Below are positions 1 through 10,138 of a stretch of 64,000 bases of DNA, in pieces. How positions within the stretch are numbered: the stretch's first letter is position 1; each line of letters begins with the position of its first letter. Location of the stretch: positions 186,001 to 250,000 of the forward strand of contig NZ_RXNU01000006.1 of NCBI RefSeq assembly GCF_003966225.1, given 5' to 3'. The stretch is from Shewanella canadensis (GTDB taxonomy: Bacteria > Pseudomonadota > Gammaproteobacteria > Enterobacterales > Shewanellaceae). The notes under the pieces were generated by a model that saw only the letters and a list, made by a program, of their open reading frames with translations, had not been told where the DNA came from and ran no database searches. The position numbers were made by a program, and so were the translations under genes.

Positions 1-1624
1 CTTCGAATGTCGATGGGAATTCGACAAAATCACGGGATACAGCGGTGCCGGATAAACTGGGGTAGGTGACGTTCGAGAACATGCCATGGGTGCCATGTCC
101 CATCTCATGGAACATGGTAGTGACCTCATCATAACTGACGAATGTCGGCTCACCCTCGGGGGCTTTTTTTATGTTCATCACATTGACGACAACGGGTTTA
201 CTGTTCAATAAGCCAGATTGAGTGACGAATGAGCTCATCCAGGCACCACCACGCTTTCCTTCCCGTGCGAAGTGATCGGCGTAGAAGATGGCCATGCTGC
301 TGCCATCGTGATCAAACATCTCGTAGGCCTTTACATCCGGATGATAAACCGGCAGATCCGGGCGAGGCTTGAATGTGACGCCATAGAGCTCCTCTAGGGT
401 GAAAAATACGCCATCTTTGAGTACGCGATTAAATTCGAAATAGGGTTTTATCGAGTCACCGTCGAGATCAAATTTCTCTTTACGTACCAGTTCGGCGTAA
501 TAAGCCCAATCCCACGGTGATAATTCAAACTCGCCACCGGTTTTGGTTATCATGGCTTGAATATCGTCGGCTTCTTTCTGCGTGTTGGCGATGACGGCTG
601 GAACCATAGAGCCAAACATCTTATAAACGGCTTCCGGGGTCTTAGCCATCTGAGGCGTTAAGCGATAGTCTGCCCAGCTTTTATAGCCAAGTAACTCGGC
701 ACGCTCTGAGCGCAACTGCGCCAATCTGGCCACTAAACTGGCGGTCTCATTCTCACCACTGAGGCCACGGTTCGATGACAGCTCCCATACCTTTTGGCGC
801 AGCTCTCGGTTATCGAGTTGAGACAGTACAGGTTGGCGTGTGGTGTTGGTGATGTTGAGCTGGTATTTATTGGTGTGGCCATTTGCATCGGCGTCAGCCT
901 TGGCGGCCCTTATTGCACTTTCAGACAGGCCTGCTAGCTGCTGCTTATCATCGATAACCAAGGCTATCTCTTTTGTCATGCGCATCAAGCGCTGTGCAAA
1001 CTCATTGGTCAGTGTCGATTGTTCCTCATTGAGGACGCGGATCTGCTGTTTTTGACTATCGGTGAGTTTTGCTCCGGCCATCACGAATCTTTGGTGATAC
1101 TTCTCTATCAGCCTTATCGATTCTGGCGTCAGTTCGAGTGCATTGCGAGATAAGTAGAGGCTGTCAATTCGTTTAAACAGTTTGGTATTAAGATTGATGT
1201 TGTCAGAATGAGCCGCCATCTTAGGGGCCATCTCACCTTGAATGGCTCTGAGGGTCGGGTTGCTGTTCGAGCCGGCTAAATTATAGAACACTTTTGACGT
1301 GCGATTTAATAGCTCACCACTCGTTTCTAAAGCAACTATGGTGTTGGCAAACGTCGCTGGCTCGGGGTTGTTAGCAATCTCAAGGACTTGTTGGTAATGC
1401 TCTGTTATTCCCTGTTCTAATGCCGGCTGAAAGTGCTCATCTTTTATCTGGCTGAAGTCAGGCGCTTGATATTGAAGAGTGCTGGCTTGAAACAGTGGGT
1501 TCTCTGTTTGTAATCCTTGGGTTTGTGTATCAGATGCTGCAGCTTGTTGAGTCGTTGCGGTGCCAGAGCAGGCACTCAAAGTCAGTGCTGCGGTAATCGT
1601 AACCGCGAGTAAAGTTTTTTGCAT
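1..1624 (-). CDS. M3 family peptidyl-dipeptidase lipoprotein (partial, C-terminus outside window)
   Basis: Zinc metallopeptidase of the M3 (thimet oligopeptidase/Dcp) family, expected to trim short peptides at the cell envelope. The N-terminus is a lipoprotein signal with a lipobox ending at Cys19 (LSAC), so the mature protein is probably membrane-anchored, as in many marine Dcp homologues. About 541 codons lie in the window. The HExxH zinc motif is seen as HEMGH near residues 506-510, and the rest of the catalytic domain runs off the left edge. The start is the ATG at 1624-1622, chosen because it begins the signal peptide. Transcribed divergently from thymidine kinase. The family call is firm; the exact specificity (dipeptidyl carboxypeptidase versus oligopeptidase) is inferred. 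Confidence 0.92.
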   Translation of the reverse strand, partial: MQKTLLAVTITAALTLSACSGTATTQQAAASDTQTQGLQTENPLFQASTLQYQAPDFSQIKDEHFQPALEQGITEHYQQVLEIANNPEPATFANTIVALETSGELLNRTSKVFYNLAGSNSNPTLRAIQGEMAPKMAAHSDNINLNTKLFKRIDSLYLSRNALELTPESIRLIEKYHQRFVMAGAKLTDSQKQQIRVLNEEQSTLTNEFAQRLMRMTKEIALVIDDKQQLAGLSESAIRAAKADADANGHTNKYQLNITNTTRQPVLSQLDNRELRQKVWELSSNRGLSGENETASLVARLAQLRSERAELLGYKSWADYRLTPQMAKTPEAVYKMFGSMVPAVIANTQKEADDIQAMITKTGGEFELSPWDWAYYAELVRKEKFDLDGDSIKPYFEFNRVLKDGVFFTLEELYGVTFKPRPDLPVYHPDVKAYEMFDHDGSSMAIFYADHFAREGKRGGAWMSSFVTQSGLLNSKPVVVNVMNIKKAPEGEPTFVSYDEVTTMFHEMGHGTHGMFSNVTYPSLSGTAVSRDFVEFPSTFE

Positions 1625-1903
1625 GAATCAAATATTTCCTTTTAGTTTTTTTCCAATCTAGCAATTGTTTCTTAAACGCATCTGAAATTGCATGGATGTT
1701 GGTTTTGATTAATTTTCTCATACCAAATGATTTAAAATTGGTAGAAGTTTGTAGGTATTTAAAGTCATTCGTTGCAGGGTTATCATAATACGGTTTGGCA
1801 GACATTAAGTTGATGCACAGCATACTGTGACCTGATTCAGCGTGATTTTGTGGAAGTAAAAGTGTTAAGATATTGCAGAATTTAAGCACAAGGGATATCA
1901 GTT

Positions 1904-2482
1904 TTGGCGCAACTTTATTTTTATTATTCGGCGATGAATGCCGGTAAATCAACTTCTTTATTGCAGTCTTCTTATAATTACCGCGAACGCGGGATGAATA
2001 CCTTAGTGATGACGGCCTCTATCGATGATAGATATGGAGTGGGTAAAGTCGCGTCAAGGATCGGGATAGAGACCGAGGCTCAGGTGTTTGCAAGCGGCGA
2101 TAATCTGGCCAACATGATTGAAGCTGCACTCGAAGAGCAGCAACTGCATTGTATCTTAATTGATGAGTCACAGTTCTTAAGCAAAGAACAGGTTAGGCAG
2201 TTAACTCACGTCGTCGATAACTTGGATATTCCCGTCCTGTGCTATGGCCTCAAAACCGACTTTCAGGGCGAGCTTTTCACCGGTAGTCAATATCTGGTCG
2301 CATGGGCGGATAAGTTAGTCGAACTTAAGACTATCTGTCACTGTGGCCGCAAGGCGAACATGGTTGTGCGCCTCGATGGTGACGGCAAGCCTATGCAGGA
2401 AGGCGAGCAGGTGGCGATAGGCGGTAATGAGAGTTATGAGTCTGTCTGTCGTAAACACTTCAGAGAGTTTCTTTGGGACTAG
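1904..2482 (+). CDS. tdk: Thymidine kinase (type II), TTG start
   Basis: Phosphorylates thymidine to dTMP with ATP in the pyrimidine salvage pathway; cytoplasmic. The 192-residue protein has the expected family length. The P-loop (AMNAGKST, about residues 10-17) sits at the N-terminus, a DESQF Walker-B-like segment follows in the middle, and cysteines of the zinc lasso appear as CHCGRK and the late Cys-Arg-Lys-His. The start is TTG at 1904: AAGGG lies just upstream, and the encoded [16 protein letters not shown] matches the usual N-terminus of the family. The last 28 bases of the coding region are repeated perfectly 87 bp downstream. Function is well supported. Confidence 0.95.
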   Translation: MAQLYFYYSAMNAGKSTSLLQSSYNYRERGMNTLVMTASIDDRYGVGKVASRIGIETEAQVFASGDNLANMIEAALEEQQLHCILIDESQFLSKEQVRQLTHVVDNLDIPVLCYGLKTDFQGELFTGSQYLVAWADKLVELKTICHCGRKANMVVRLDGDGKPMQEGEQVAIGGNESYESVCRKHFREFLWD

Positions 2483-2565
2483 CATAATGTGAGTGCTTAT
2501 AGGCGGCAATGGTAGTTACGCGATTCTAAGTGCCGTTGTAAACACTTCAGAGAGTTTCTTTGGGA
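2451..2565 (+). repeat. 28-bp perfect direct repeat of the tdk 3' end
   Basis: The segment 2451-2478 inside the end of tdk recurs exactly at 2538-2565 in the spacer. The second copy has no reading frame of its own. This looks like a short local duplication. Confidence 0.85.
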
Positions 2566-2632
2566 TTAAGCGAAAGTCACGAGCTACGAGCTACGAGATG
2601 TAAGCTGTAAGCTGTGAGTAATATATAAACAA

Positions 2633-2664
2633 CGGGGAGATGAGGTGACTTATCTCCCCGTTTT
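2633..2664. terminator. Probable bidirectional terminator between tdk and the 2.7 kb membrane protein gene
   Basis: CGGGGAGAT and ATCTCCCCG form a 9-bp stem around a 10-nt or so loop, followed by TTTT on the plus strand. The convergent minus-strand gene ends in the T-run, so the hairpin probably serves both genes. Just upstream (2580-2617) lie short iterations of GAGCTAC and TAAGCTG. Confidence 0.7.
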
Positions 2665-3100
2665 AATCTAATTTAGACAGCAAGAAGCGGACCTCATCAC
2701 GGGTGTCATCTATCGCATCAACGACCGCTACGGCGCTCGATTCACTGTCTGTCATCGTTTGCCAGTTAGCCTGCCACTCCTGTTTTAGCTGTTTCGCCGA
2801 ATCTTTGATTTCTGCTTCGGTTATCATGCTTAAATCGGCAATCAAGTTGACCTTAATCCAACCTTTTCTTGGGTTTCCGGCCACTGTATCTTGATCATAA
2901 TGCGCGGCGTAGACGATCCCTTCGAGCTCGGAAAGTTGCAACAAAAGCTCGAAACTTGCCGAGCGCATATTACTGTTGTACTCACTGATCTCCATACGCC
3001 AGACATTGTAGCTGAATCCCACCAGGGCAAATAACATACTGAACACGGCGGTGATTTGAAAAATGGATATTTTCTGGTCACCTTGCAGGTTGAGTCTCAT
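2663..3100 (-). CDS. Uncharacterised single-pass membrane protein
   Basis: I do not recognise a family. The 145-residue protein has a basic N-terminus, one hydrophobic segment at about residues 14-33 (FQITAVFSMLFALVGFSYNV), and a soluble, acidic, mostly helical remainder rich in Glu, Gln and Ser, compatible with a short coiled coil near residues 100-145. It is probably anchored in the inner membrane by its N-terminus with the tail in the periplasm, though orientation is inferred. It stands alone, convergent with tdk across a shared hairpin terminator. Confidence 0.7.
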   Translation of the reverse strand: MRLNLQGDQKISIFQITAVFSMLFALVGFSYNVWRMEISEYNSNMRSASFELLLQLSELEGIVYAAHYDQDTVAGNPRKGWIKVNLIADLSMITEAEIKDSAKQLKQEWQANWQTMTDSESSAVAVVDAIDDTRDEVRFLLSKLD

Positions 3101-3319
3101 GTGAGTCCCCTTAGAATAGTTTTCATAACGGACTTTCTTTTAATCGAGTTAAAACATACATCAAACTAAGAGAGTAGTTAAACCTGTCTGATTTATCTAT
3201 GAGTACTCAAGAGGTAAATTAAAGGAAGTTGAACAATTATTTCATTTTCTGCGGTCTATTTTTAATGCCAGAGGGCTAAAGCTCGAGACTCACTTACTTA
3301 AATAGGCAAAAGGGAAAAT

Positions 3320-3802
3320 ATGAGATTGGTGAAAAGTGTACTGCTCTTCATTTTATTCACCGGGACACTTCAAGCGGCAGATGCCGTCAAGTCCGCGCCG
3401 GATTTTAGCTTATTAGATCCCGAGGGAGGGCTGCATACCTTAGCCGAATATAAAGGTAAGCCTCTTATCATTCATTTTTGGGCAACCTGGTGCCCCTATT
3501 GCAAGAAACTACAGCCGGGGCTGGATCAATTAGCGCAGGACTATCAAGACACAGATCTACAAGTGTTAGGCATAAGCTTTAATGAGGATGAGGGGGCTTT
3601 GCCTGCCGAAACCTTAATATCGCGTGGGATCCATTTCCCGACGCTTATCTATGGTGAACCAGCCGCTAGAGATTACGGCGTATTGGGAACCCCAACTACT
3701 TTGTTTATCAATCGGAGCGGGGAGATCGTCTGGACAACGAATATCTCAAATCCTATTGACCCCAACCTAAAAGCGGCGACTGAGTATATTTTAAAGTACT
3801 AG
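3320..3802 (+). CDS. TlpA/ResA-like thioredoxin-fold protein, periplasmic
   Basis: Thiol-disulfide oxidoreductase of the TlpA/ResA type (AhpC/TSA-redoxin superfamily). A signal peptide (about residues 1-19, ending LQA) sends it to the periplasm. The CXXC active site is CPYC at residues 58-61 in the usual WATWCPYC context, and the cis-proline appears in GTPTT further on. The length of 160 residues is typical. Members of this family keep cysteines reduced, for example during cytochrome c maturation, but nothing next to the gene points to a specific partner. Its stop codon shares a CTAG tetranucleotide with the stop of the convergent pilin gene. Confidence 0.88.
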   Translation: MRLVKSVLLFILFTGTLQAADAVKSAPDFSLLDPEGGLHTLAEYKGKPLIIHFWATWCPYCKKLQPGLDQLAQDYQDTDLQVLGISFNEDEGALPAETLISRGIHFPTLIYGEPAARDYGVLGTPTTLFINRSGEIVWTTNISNPIDPNLKAATEYILKY

Positions 3803-4377
3803 CAATCATCGGTGACGGCGCGAATATAATAGCTATAGGCCGGAACCGGAGAGCGATATTCGACGTGGCATTTGAACTTCTCATTTTGAATGTCGGCTAA
3901 CTTGTCGGCAAATTTTTTGGGGATGGCAGCAAATGAACCGTTAGCACCGATTCCGAATACAAAATCGTCAATGGATAATCCCATAACTGTCTTGAAGTTA
4001 TCCCCTACTATGGTATTGCTTTGAGAGGTGCCTTTGGACATTGGATAACCATCTGATACGTACAACCGCGTGCCGGAGACATCGACAAAGTAGTATCCGA
4101 TTTTTGAGTCCCAGTTGGGGTGACCGTTACAGTCATGTGAGCAATCGCGTACATCGGCGATGCCATCGATCTGGGTCTTGCTGTGCACTATCTGATTCAT
4201 CGAGGCGATAGAACCTGCCACGCCTTCGAGGCTCGATGCCTGCGCTTCGTGGCTCAAAGAGAGAAACTTAGGCGCTGCGATAACACTTAATATGCCCAGA
4301 ATGATGATCACTATGACCAATTCAATCAGGGTAAAACCTTGCTGTAGTTTATTCGAGCTCACAATCGTATATTTCAT
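3799..4377 (-). CDS. Type IV pilin-like/pseudopilin protein
   Basis: A prepilin with the class III N-methylation signature [11 protein letters not shown], preceded by a short basic leader ([14 protein letters not shown]) for prepilin peptidase cleavage. The hydrophobic helix that drives pilus or pseudopilus assembly follows. The C-terminal domain contains a Cys pair (RDCSHDCNG) and two later cysteines (near KCHVE and at the extreme C-terminus), which may form disulfides as in MSHA/PilA-like pilins. I chose the ATG at 4377, giving 192 residues, rather than an upstream in-frame GTG at 4422, because the leader length then fits. No pilus genes are adjacent, so this is an orphan; MSHA-like minor pilin is the best guess. 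Confidence 0.85.
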   Translation of the reverse strand: MKYTIVSSNKLQQGFTLIELVIVIIILGILSVIAAPKFLSLSHEAQASSLEGVAGSIASMNQIVHSKTQIDGIADVRDCSHDCNGHPNWDSKIGYYFVDVSGTRLYVSDGYPMSKGTSQSNTIVGDNFKTVMGLSIDDFVFGIGANGSFAAIPKKFADKLADIQNEKFKCHVEYRSPVPAYSYYIRAVTDDC

Positions 4378-4659
4378 ATTACTAATGATGGGCGAAATAT
4401 ACTGAAATTCAACTGACCACACAAGTAATCTTCAGAGTATTTAACGAGTAAAACATCAATAATTTCAATGTGTAAATGATTAACGGTTGTTTTGCGCTCA
4501 ATTGGTTTCTGGTTGGTTATCGCTTGGTGTAAGAGTGGTGTTTGTTGGTTTTGAATATGTTATTGATGTTGAATGTGAACGTTTTTTTATCAATAACTTT
4601 ACCTCGTATTGTGAATTTAGCCATCACGCGATGTAACCCTTTGATACGTTTGTAAGCCT

Positions 4660-4701
4660 GAGGGGCTAGGTCAGAGGGGCTAGGTCAGAGGGGCTAGGTC
4701 A
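4660..4701. repeat. Tandem repeat, 3 x 14 bp
   Basis: The unit GAGGGGCTAGGTCA occurs at 4660-4673, 4674-4687 and 4688-4701 with no mismatch, followed by a degenerate partial copy (GAGGGGGTAGGT). A variable-number repeat is likely. Confidence 0.9.
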
Positions 4702-4795
4702 GAGGGGGTAGGTGCTAGGTTGATAGGGGAGGCTGAGCTAAAACAAAAAATGGCGTGGCTCATAGGTTAACGAATGAGCCAAGCCTTTGCTATTA

Positions 4796-4809
4796 TACCA
4801 ATCGGTATT
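4796..4809. repeat. Solo ATACCAATCGGTAT palindromic repeat
   Basis: A 14-bp imperfect palindrome (arms ATACC/GGTAT) immediately downstream of the liu operon. The same motif forms the ends of the two long repeats at 25.1 and 55.1 kb and recurs alone at 20993 and 22521. Confidence 0.85.
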
Positions 4810-4817
4810 AGGCTAGA

Positions 4818-5474
4818 TTAGAAGCGCATCTCAGGCACTTCTACCGGGATGATAAGCTTACCGGCTGTCTTAGCTACTATCTCTTCAACCGATACGCCAG
4901 GAGCGCGCTCTAATAGATGGAATGCGCCGTCTTTGATCGCCATGAAGGCCAGATCGGTTAGCACGCGTTTAATGCAGCCAAAACCCGTTAATGGCAATTC
5001 GCACTTAGGCAAGAGTTTCGAGTTACCCTTCTTATCTGCATGCATCATGGTCACGATAATATTGTCAGCGCCCGCGACTAAGTCCATGGCGCCGCCCATC
5101 CCTTTGATAAGCTTTCCGGGGATCATCCATGAAGCGATCGAGCCTTGCTCGTCAACCTCGAAGGCACCCAATACCGTGAGGTCTACATGACCGCCGCGGA
5201 TCATGGCGAAGCTTTCGGCCGATGAGAAGAAAGAGGCGCCATCGACGGCCGTGACCGTTTGTTTTCCAGCGTTAATCAGATCTGCATCTATGGTCTCCTC
5301 GGTGGGAAATTCTCCCATGCCAAGTAAACCATTTTCTGATTGCAGCATGACTTCTATATCTTGGGGGATATAGTTCGCCACTAAGGTGGGAATACCTATA
5401 CCTAAATTAACGTAAAAGCCGTCTTTAAGTTCCTGGGCTACACGTTGTGCGAGTTGTTCTCTGGATAATGCCAT
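4818..5474 (-). CDS. liuH: 3-oxoacid CoA-transferase subunit B
   Basis: Beta subunit of an acetoacetate:CoA transferase (succinyl-CoA or acetyl-CoA type). It activates the acetoacetate released from leucine by HMG-CoA lyase. At 218 residues it has the normal length for AtoA/ScoB. The catalytic glutamate lies in the SENGLLG segment near residue 47. I placed the start at the ATG at 5474, with GGGAG just upstream (GAGGGAGACATC), rather than at an in-frame upstream Met inside liuG. It is the last gene of the liu operon, 16 bp after liuG. Confidence 0.93.
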   Translation of the reverse strand: MALSREQLAQRVAQELKDGFYVNLGIGIPTLVANYIPQDIEVMLQSENGLLGMGEFPTEETIDADLINAGKQTVTAVDGASFFSSAESFAMIRGGHVDLTVLGAFEVDEQGSIASWMIPGKLIKGMGGAMDLVAGADNIIVTMMHADKKGNSKLLPKCELPLTGFGCIKRVLTDLAFMAIKDGAFHLLERAPGVSVEEIVAKTAGKLIIPVEVPEMRF

Positions 5475-5490
5475 GATGTCTCCCTCCCTT

Positions 5491-6204
5491 TTAAAGAATA
5501 ACCGGTGCGGCTTTAACGGTGCGTTGCTCGATACGTTTCTCAAACTTGCCCTGAATGACACGGTTCACGTAGATGCCGGGTGTGTGGATATGATCCGGGT
5601 CTAACTCTCCGGGCTCGACGATATGCTCTGCCTCAACCACAGTGATCTTGCCTGCCGTCGCCATCATGGGGTTGAAGTTTGCTGCGGTTTTACGGAAGAC
5701 TAAGTTCCCCATGGTATCGGCTTTCCAGGCACGAACTAAGGCAAAGTCGGCGGTCAGTGAGGGCTCGAGCACGTAGTGGCGACCATCGATCTCTCGGGTC
5801 TCTTTCCCCTCGGCGATAGGTGTACCGTAGCCCGTTGCAGTAAAGAAGGCTGGGATCCCGGCGCCGCCAGCACGGATTTTCTCGGCCAAGGTACCCTGAG
5901 GAGTCAAAATCACCTTTAGTTGGCCCGATAACATCTGCTGCTCGAAGGTGGCGTTTTCGCCGACATAGGAGGCGATCATGGTATCGATTTGACGTGTTTT
6001 AAGCAGCAAGCCAAGGCCGAAATCATCGACACCGGCATTATTCGATATAGCGGTTAAACCAGTGACACCGGACTTAACCATCTGGGCGATCAGGCCTTCT
6101 GGTATACCACAAAGACCAAATCCACCGACCATGACGGTCATGTCATTACTTAAGCCTTTAAGGGCCTCTTCATAACTGCCGACAACTTTATTGAGTCCTG
6201 CCAT
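5491..6204 (-). CDS. liuG: 3-oxoacid CoA-transferase subunit A
   Basis: Alpha subunit of the same CoA-transferase. The N-terminal Gly-rich segment [14 protein letters not shown] is the family CoA-binding signature, and the 237-residue length fits AtoD/ScoA. The start is the ATG at 6204, preceded by AAGGAGAC. It lies 13 bp after liuE and 16 bp before liuH, so the two subunits are made from one message. The context (HMG-CoA lyase upstream) supports acetoacetate as the substrate. Confidence 0.93.
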   Translation of the reverse strand: MAGLNKVVGSYEEALKGLSNDMTVMVGGFGLCGIPEGLIAQMVKSGVTGLTAISNNAGVDDFGLGLLLKTRQIDTMIASYVGENATFEQQMLSGQLKVILTPQGTLAEKIRAGGAGIPAFFTATGYGTPIAEGKETREIDGRHYVLEPSLTADFALVRAWKADTMGNLVFRKTAANFNPMMATAGKITVVEAEHIVEPGELDPDHIHTPGIYVNRVIQGKFEKRIEQRTVKAAPVIL

Positions 6205-6217
6205 TGTTCTTGTCTCC

Positions 6218-7108
6218 TTATTTGCCCATCGCTCGAGCGACCTTTGAGCCGGTTGTTTTGCCCAGTACCTGACTGATCCTGTTTCCTGCATTAACCAATG
6301 AATTGAGATCGATTCCGGTATCAATACCCAGTCCACGCAACATATAGACGAGATCTTCGGTGGCTAAGTTACCCGATGCGCCTTTGGCATAGGGGCAGCC
6401 ACCGAGGCCCGCAACCGACGAGTCGATAACGCTCACTCCGGTTTCTAAACAGGCCAGAATGTTGGCCAGTGCCTGTCCGTAGGTGTCATGAAAGTGTAGT
6501 GCGAGTTTATCGACAGGAACCTTGCGGCTCACCTCTTCAACCATTTTTCGGGCATTATGTGGTGTGCCAACGCCTATGGTGTCACCGAGTGAAATTTCAT
6601 AGCAGCCCATCTTGTAAAGGATTTCAGACACCCGCGCGACTTCACTCGAGGCGATATCTCCTTCATAGGGGCAGCCAAGCACACAGGACACATAGCCTCT
6701 GACCGGAACGTTAGCCGCCTGAGCCTGCTCTATGACAGGGATGAAGCGCTCTATCGACTCTTCGATGGAGCAGTTGATGTTGCGTTTACTAAAGCTTTGG
6801 GAGGCGGCACCGAATATGGCAACTTCGTCGGCGCCCGCGTCAAGGGCAAGTTCCAGCCCTTTCAAGTTTGGGGTCAGGGCGCTGTAGGTCACGGCGCTGC
6901 TTCGGTTGATGTTTTTAAGCACCTCTCCCGAGTCGGCCATCTGTGGTACCCACTTGGGGGAGACAAAGCTTGCGGCTTCGATACGCTTGATGCCTGCACT
7001 GGCTAAATCTTCTATTAAAATTATCTTGTCTTGGGTGCTGACACTCTTTTCGTTCTGTAACCCGTCACGGGCGCCAACCTCGAAAATACTTACCTGTTTC
7101 GGAAACAT
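6218..7108 (-). CDS. liuE: Hydroxymethylglutaryl-CoA lyase
   Basis: Splits 3-hydroxy-3-methylglutaryl-CoA into acetyl-CoA and acetoacetate, the last cleavage of leucine breakdown. The DRE-TIM metallolyase features are visible: ARDGLQNE at the N-terminus, HFHDTYGQ for metal binding and [14 protein letters not shown] with the catalytic cysteine. Length is 296 residues. I chose the ATG at 7108 rather than an in-frame ATG at 7141, because TGA of liuD and this ATG are separated by one base (TGAGATG), which suggests translational coupling, and a weak GTGAGG lies upstream; the 7141 start has no ribosome site. Confidence 0.93.
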   Translation of the reverse strand: MFPKQVSIFEVGARDGLQNEKSVSTQDKIILIEDLASAGIKRIEAASFVSPKWVPQMADSGEVLKNINRSSAVTYSALTPNLKGLELALDAGADEVAIFGAASQSFSKRNINCSIEESIERFIPVIEQAQAANVPVRGYVSCVLGCPYEGDIASSEVARVSEILYKMGCYEISLGDTIGVGTPHNARKMVEEVSRKVPVDKLALHFHDTYGQALANILACLETGVSVIDSSVAGLGGCPYAKGASGNLATEDLVYMLRGLGIDTGIDLNSLVNAGNRISQVLGKTTGSKVARAMGK

Positions 7109-7109
7109 C

Positions 7110-9185
7110 TCAGGCCTCACTTTTTTCGGTTGGCGCTTCATTGGCTGTTACTTCGACCAGCAGGCTACCGTCGCTGACCAGTTCTCCCGGCTCGAAGAAG
7201 AAAGCTGTTATGATGCCGTCGAAGGGAGACTCGATGGTGTATTCCATCTTCATAGCTTCCATCACCATCAGGCCTTGCCCCGCGCTCACAACGTCACCTG
7301 TTTCTACTAAGTGGGTGACGATCGTGCCGTTCATCGGCGCCTTTAGTTTATCTTCCAGACACTCTTGCTCTTCATCTATTTCAGTTTGAATCGCTCGGAA
7401 GTGATGACTGGTCGAGTTAATAAACAGGGTGAAGTCATCGCCAGTCTGGCTGACTGGCACCTTGATTTTGTGACCACTGGTTTTTTGTGTGTCGCTACAG
7501 TCGCCATGGGCATGGTTTGAGATCTCTGCGTGCAGCATCTCATCCCTTAATTCGCCTTTTAACACTAAATGGCTGCCGTTAAGCTCGAATTGATAGAGGG
7601 ATTGCTCACCCAATAAGGTTTCTGTGATCGTCAGATGTTGAATGTCGTGGTTGTCATCGAGTAGTGCAACATGATGCAGACTCGCGCTGTTCAGCCTGAA
7701 CCCGCTAGCCGTGCCCCAGGGAGAGTAAGGGTCCTGGCTATTCACGGCACATGCTTTGGCTTCGACCTTGCGGGCACAAAGTTGATAAAGTGCTGCCAAG
7801 GCTAATGCCGTCTGTTCGTCACTCGACGCCATGCCGATAAGGGATTCACCGTAACGTTCGATAAAGTCGGTACTGAAATTGGCATCGCTGAAGGCTTTGT
7901 GTTCGGCGATATTGGCCAGAAACTCTATGTTGTGCTTCAGGCCGCTGATTTGGTAAGACTCTAATGAATGCACTAAACGTTGCAGTGCCCGAGGGCGCGA
8001 CTCATCCCAAACGATAAGTTTGGAGATCATAGGGTCGTAAAAGTTACTGATCACATCATTTTCACGAATGCCCGAGTCGATGCGCACATGCTTATTCTGC
8101 TCCGGCTCGCGCAGGAAATTGAGTTTACCGCTGGCCGGCAAGAAATCGTTCTGGGGATCTTCGGCATAGATACGTACCTCAAAGGAGTGACCATGAATGC
8201 GCACCTCCTCTTGAGTGAGCGGCAGTTCACACCCACTGGCGACCATGAGTTGCCATTTCACTAAGTCTTGTCCTGTGACCATCTCAGTGACAGGATGTTC
8301 TACCTGAAGGCGGGTGTTCATCTCCATAAAGTAGAAGCTGCCATCGGTATCGAGCAGGAATTCGACGGTTCCTGCGCCTCGATAGTCGATAGCCTTGGCC
8401 GCTGCGACGGCGGCTTCGCCCATCTTGACTCTGAGTTCATCACTCAGGCCCGGCGCCGGTGCCTCTTCTACCACTTTTTGATGGCGGCGTTGTATCGAGC
8501 AGTCACGATCTGATAGGTAGATGCAGTTGCCCTGAGTATCGGCGAACACCTGTACCTCAACATGGCGGGGTTGACGCAGATAACGCTCCATCAGGAGCTT
8601 GTCGTTACCGAAAGAGGAGATAGCCTCCCGGCGCGCAGATTGGATAGCCTCGAGTACCTCATCGCTGCTTTCGACGATCCGCATGCCCTTACCGCCACCG
8701 CCATAGGCGGCCTTGATAAGCAGAGGAAAGCCCATCTTATTGGCTTCATCGACGAGCAGTTGATCCTCTTGTGCGTCACCGTGATAACCCGGGACCAGTG
8801 GCACATTGGCCGCGCCCATGATCTCTTTCGCCGCACTCTTGCTGCCCATCGAGTCAATCGCGTCGGCTGTGGGGCCCACGAAACTGATCCCCGATTGTTC
8901 ACATAGCCTGGCGAAGTCTGCATTTTCTGACAGGAAGCCATAGCCGGGATGGATAGCCTGAGCACCTGACTTCTTGGCGATATCTATGATAGCTGAGGCT
9001 TTAAGGTAGGAGTCTGCCGGTGCGCTGCCACCGAGATAAAAGGATTCATCGGCCATGGCAACATGGCGAGCGTCGATATCGGCATCGCTGTAGAGGGCGA
9101 CCGTTCGTACTCCCATGGCCTTGGCTGTTTTGATAATACGACAGGCAATCTCACCTCGGTTGGCGATTAGAAGTTTAGTAAACAT
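7110..9185 (-). CDS. liuD: 3-methylcrotonyl-CoA carboxylase, biotin-containing alpha subunit
   Basis: Carries the ATP-dependent biotin carboxylase and the biotin carrier of methylcrotonyl-CoA carboxylase, which makes 3-methylglutaconyl-CoA from 3-methylcrotonyl-CoA. Order of domains: N-terminal biotin carboxylase domain (NRGEIACR start, ATP-grasp loop [25 protein letters not shown]), a linker of about 150 residues, and a C-terminal biotinyl domain with the biotinylation site EAMKMEY about 35 residues from the end. Length of 691 fits. Position between liuC and liuE distinguishes it from propionyl- or acetyl-CoA carboxylase subunits. The start ATG shares one base with the liuC stop (TAATG). Confidence 0.94.
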   Translation of the reverse strand: MFTKLLIANRGEIACRIIKTAKAMGVRTVALYSDADIDARHVAMADESFYLGGSAPADSYLKASAIIDIAKKSGAQAIHPGYGFLSENADFARLCEQSGISFVGPTADAIDSMGSKSAAKEIMGAANVPLVPGYHGDAQEDQLLVDEANKMGFPLLIKAAYGGGGKGMRIVESSDEVLEAIQSARREAISSFGNDKLLMERYLRQPRHVEVQVFADTQGNCIYLSDRDCSIQRRHQKVVEEAPAPGLSDELRVKMGEAAVAAAKAIDYRGAGTVEFLLDTDGSFYFMEMNTRLQVEHPVTEMVTGQDLVKWQLMVASGCELPLTQEEVRIHGHSFEVRIYAEDPQNDFLPASGKLNFLREPEQNKHVRIDSGIRENDVISNFYDPMISKLIVWDESRPRALQRLVHSLESYQISGLKHNIEFLANIAEHKAFSDANFSTDFIERYGESLIGMASSDEQTALALAALYQLCARKVEAKACAVNSQDPYSPWGTASGFRLNSASLHHVALLDDNHDIQHLTITETLLGEQSLYQFELNGSHLVLKGELRDEMLHAEISNHAHGDCSDTQKTSGHKIKVPVSQTGDDFTLFINSTSHHFRAIQTEIDEEQECLEDKLKAPMNGTIVTHLVETGDVVSAGQGLMVMEAMKMEYTIESPFDGIITAFFFEPGELVSDGSLLVEVTANEAPTEKSEA

Positions 9186-10024
9186 TATTTAGCTCCTTGC
9201 GTATTATCGGTGCTGCTGTTCCATTGAGGAGTGCGTTTTTCGAAGAAGGCATTGAGTCCCTCTTGACCTTCATCCGATACCCGGATTTTTGCGATACGTT
9301 CACTGGTGTGATCTAAGGTGTCTTGATCTATCACCCCACCTTCGAGTCGGGACAGTAAGGTCTTTACCCACGCCATACCCTGTGGGCTATTACTGAGCAG
9401 ATGACGAATTATCGGCTCTGCAGCGCTTTCAAGGTCGTTGTTAATTTCGTGGACCACCTGCAGATCCTGCGCCTTTGCTGCATCGAAACGTTCGGCGGTC
9501 AACATGTAACGTCTTGCGGCGCGTTGCCCCATAGCGCGGGTGACATAGGGGCTAATCACCGCTGGAATCAAGCCCAGTTTGACTTCGCTCAGGCAGAAGC
9601 TGGCCCTCTCATTAGCGATGGCGATATCACAACAACAGATGAGTCCTAATGCACCACCGAAGGCAGCACCCTGCACTAAGGCTATCGTAGGTTTAGGAAA
9701 CTTATCGAGTAGTGACATGAGTTTAGCCAACTCGTTAGCATCATTCAGGTTCTGTTCGAAATCCATCTTTGCCTGTTTGCGCATCCAGTTAAGATCCGCG
9801 CCCGCGCTGAAACTCCTGCCGTTCGCCTTTAGCACCAGAACCTGACAGGCGGGATCCTCGGCAAAGTATTCTAAGGCGCTTATCATCTCGCCTATCATCA
9901 CCTCATCGAAGGCGTTATGTTTGTCGACGCGGTCGAGTATCATTTCGCCGACACCCTTGCTGAGTGTGCAGGTGACATAATTAAGCGTACTGGAAAATTC
10001 GGTTGTCATGGCTGAGCCGTCCAT
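9185..10024 (-). CDS. liuC: 3-methylglutaconyl-CoA hydratase
   Basis: Enoyl-CoA hydratase family enzyme that hydrates 3-methylglutaconyl-CoA to HMG-CoA. It has the oxyanion-hole segment NGRSFSAGADLNWM, the trimer core GAAFGGALGL and the catalytic-Glu region LSEVKLGLIPA. The start at 10024 gives 279 residues with AGGTTAGAAG upstream; an in-frame ATG at 10009 is a possible alternative. It is separated from liuB by 141 bp containing a perfect 8-bp hairpin, unlike the tight spacing further downstream. The specific substrate is inferred from the operon. Confidence 0.92.
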   Translation of the reverse strand: MDGSAMTTEFSSTLNYVTCTLSKGVGEMILDRVDKHNAFDEVMIGEMISALEYFAEDPACQVLVLKANGRSFSAGADLNWMRKQAKMDFEQNLNDANELAKLMSLLDKFPKPTIALVQGAAFGGALGLICCCDIAIANERASFCLSEVKLGLIPAVISPYVTRAMGQRAARRYMLTAERFDAAKAQDLQVVHEINNDLESAAEPIIRHLLSNSPQGMAWVKTLLSRLEGGVIDQDTLDHTSERIAKIRVSDEGQEGLNAFFEKRTPQWNSSTDNTQGAK

Positions 10025-10138
10025 TGTTCTTCTAACCTGTTTATCTTAAATCTAGCTATCTGAAACATCGCGGCGCCTACTAAAGCGCGGCGAATTTCAC
10101 TCTCGGTACTTTATCAGGGTTATCATTAGGGCTTATCA

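Larger units (their letters stand above)
4378..4817. other. Intergenic region with a 14-bp tandem repeat and a palindrome
   Basis: No convincing gene is visible. It contains three perfect tandem copies of a 14-bp unit (GAGGGGCTAGGTCA, 4660-4701) followed by a decayed fourth copy, and an ATACCAATCGGTAT palindrome at 4796-4809, nine bases beyond the liuH stop codon. The promoter of the pilin gene must lie in its left part, but I see no clear motif. Confidence 0.7.

Noticed and set aside
1530..1952. Minus-strand frame of 140 codons across the start of the M3 peptidase and tdk
   Set aside because: It overlaps both real genes and their promoter region and has no protein-like character.
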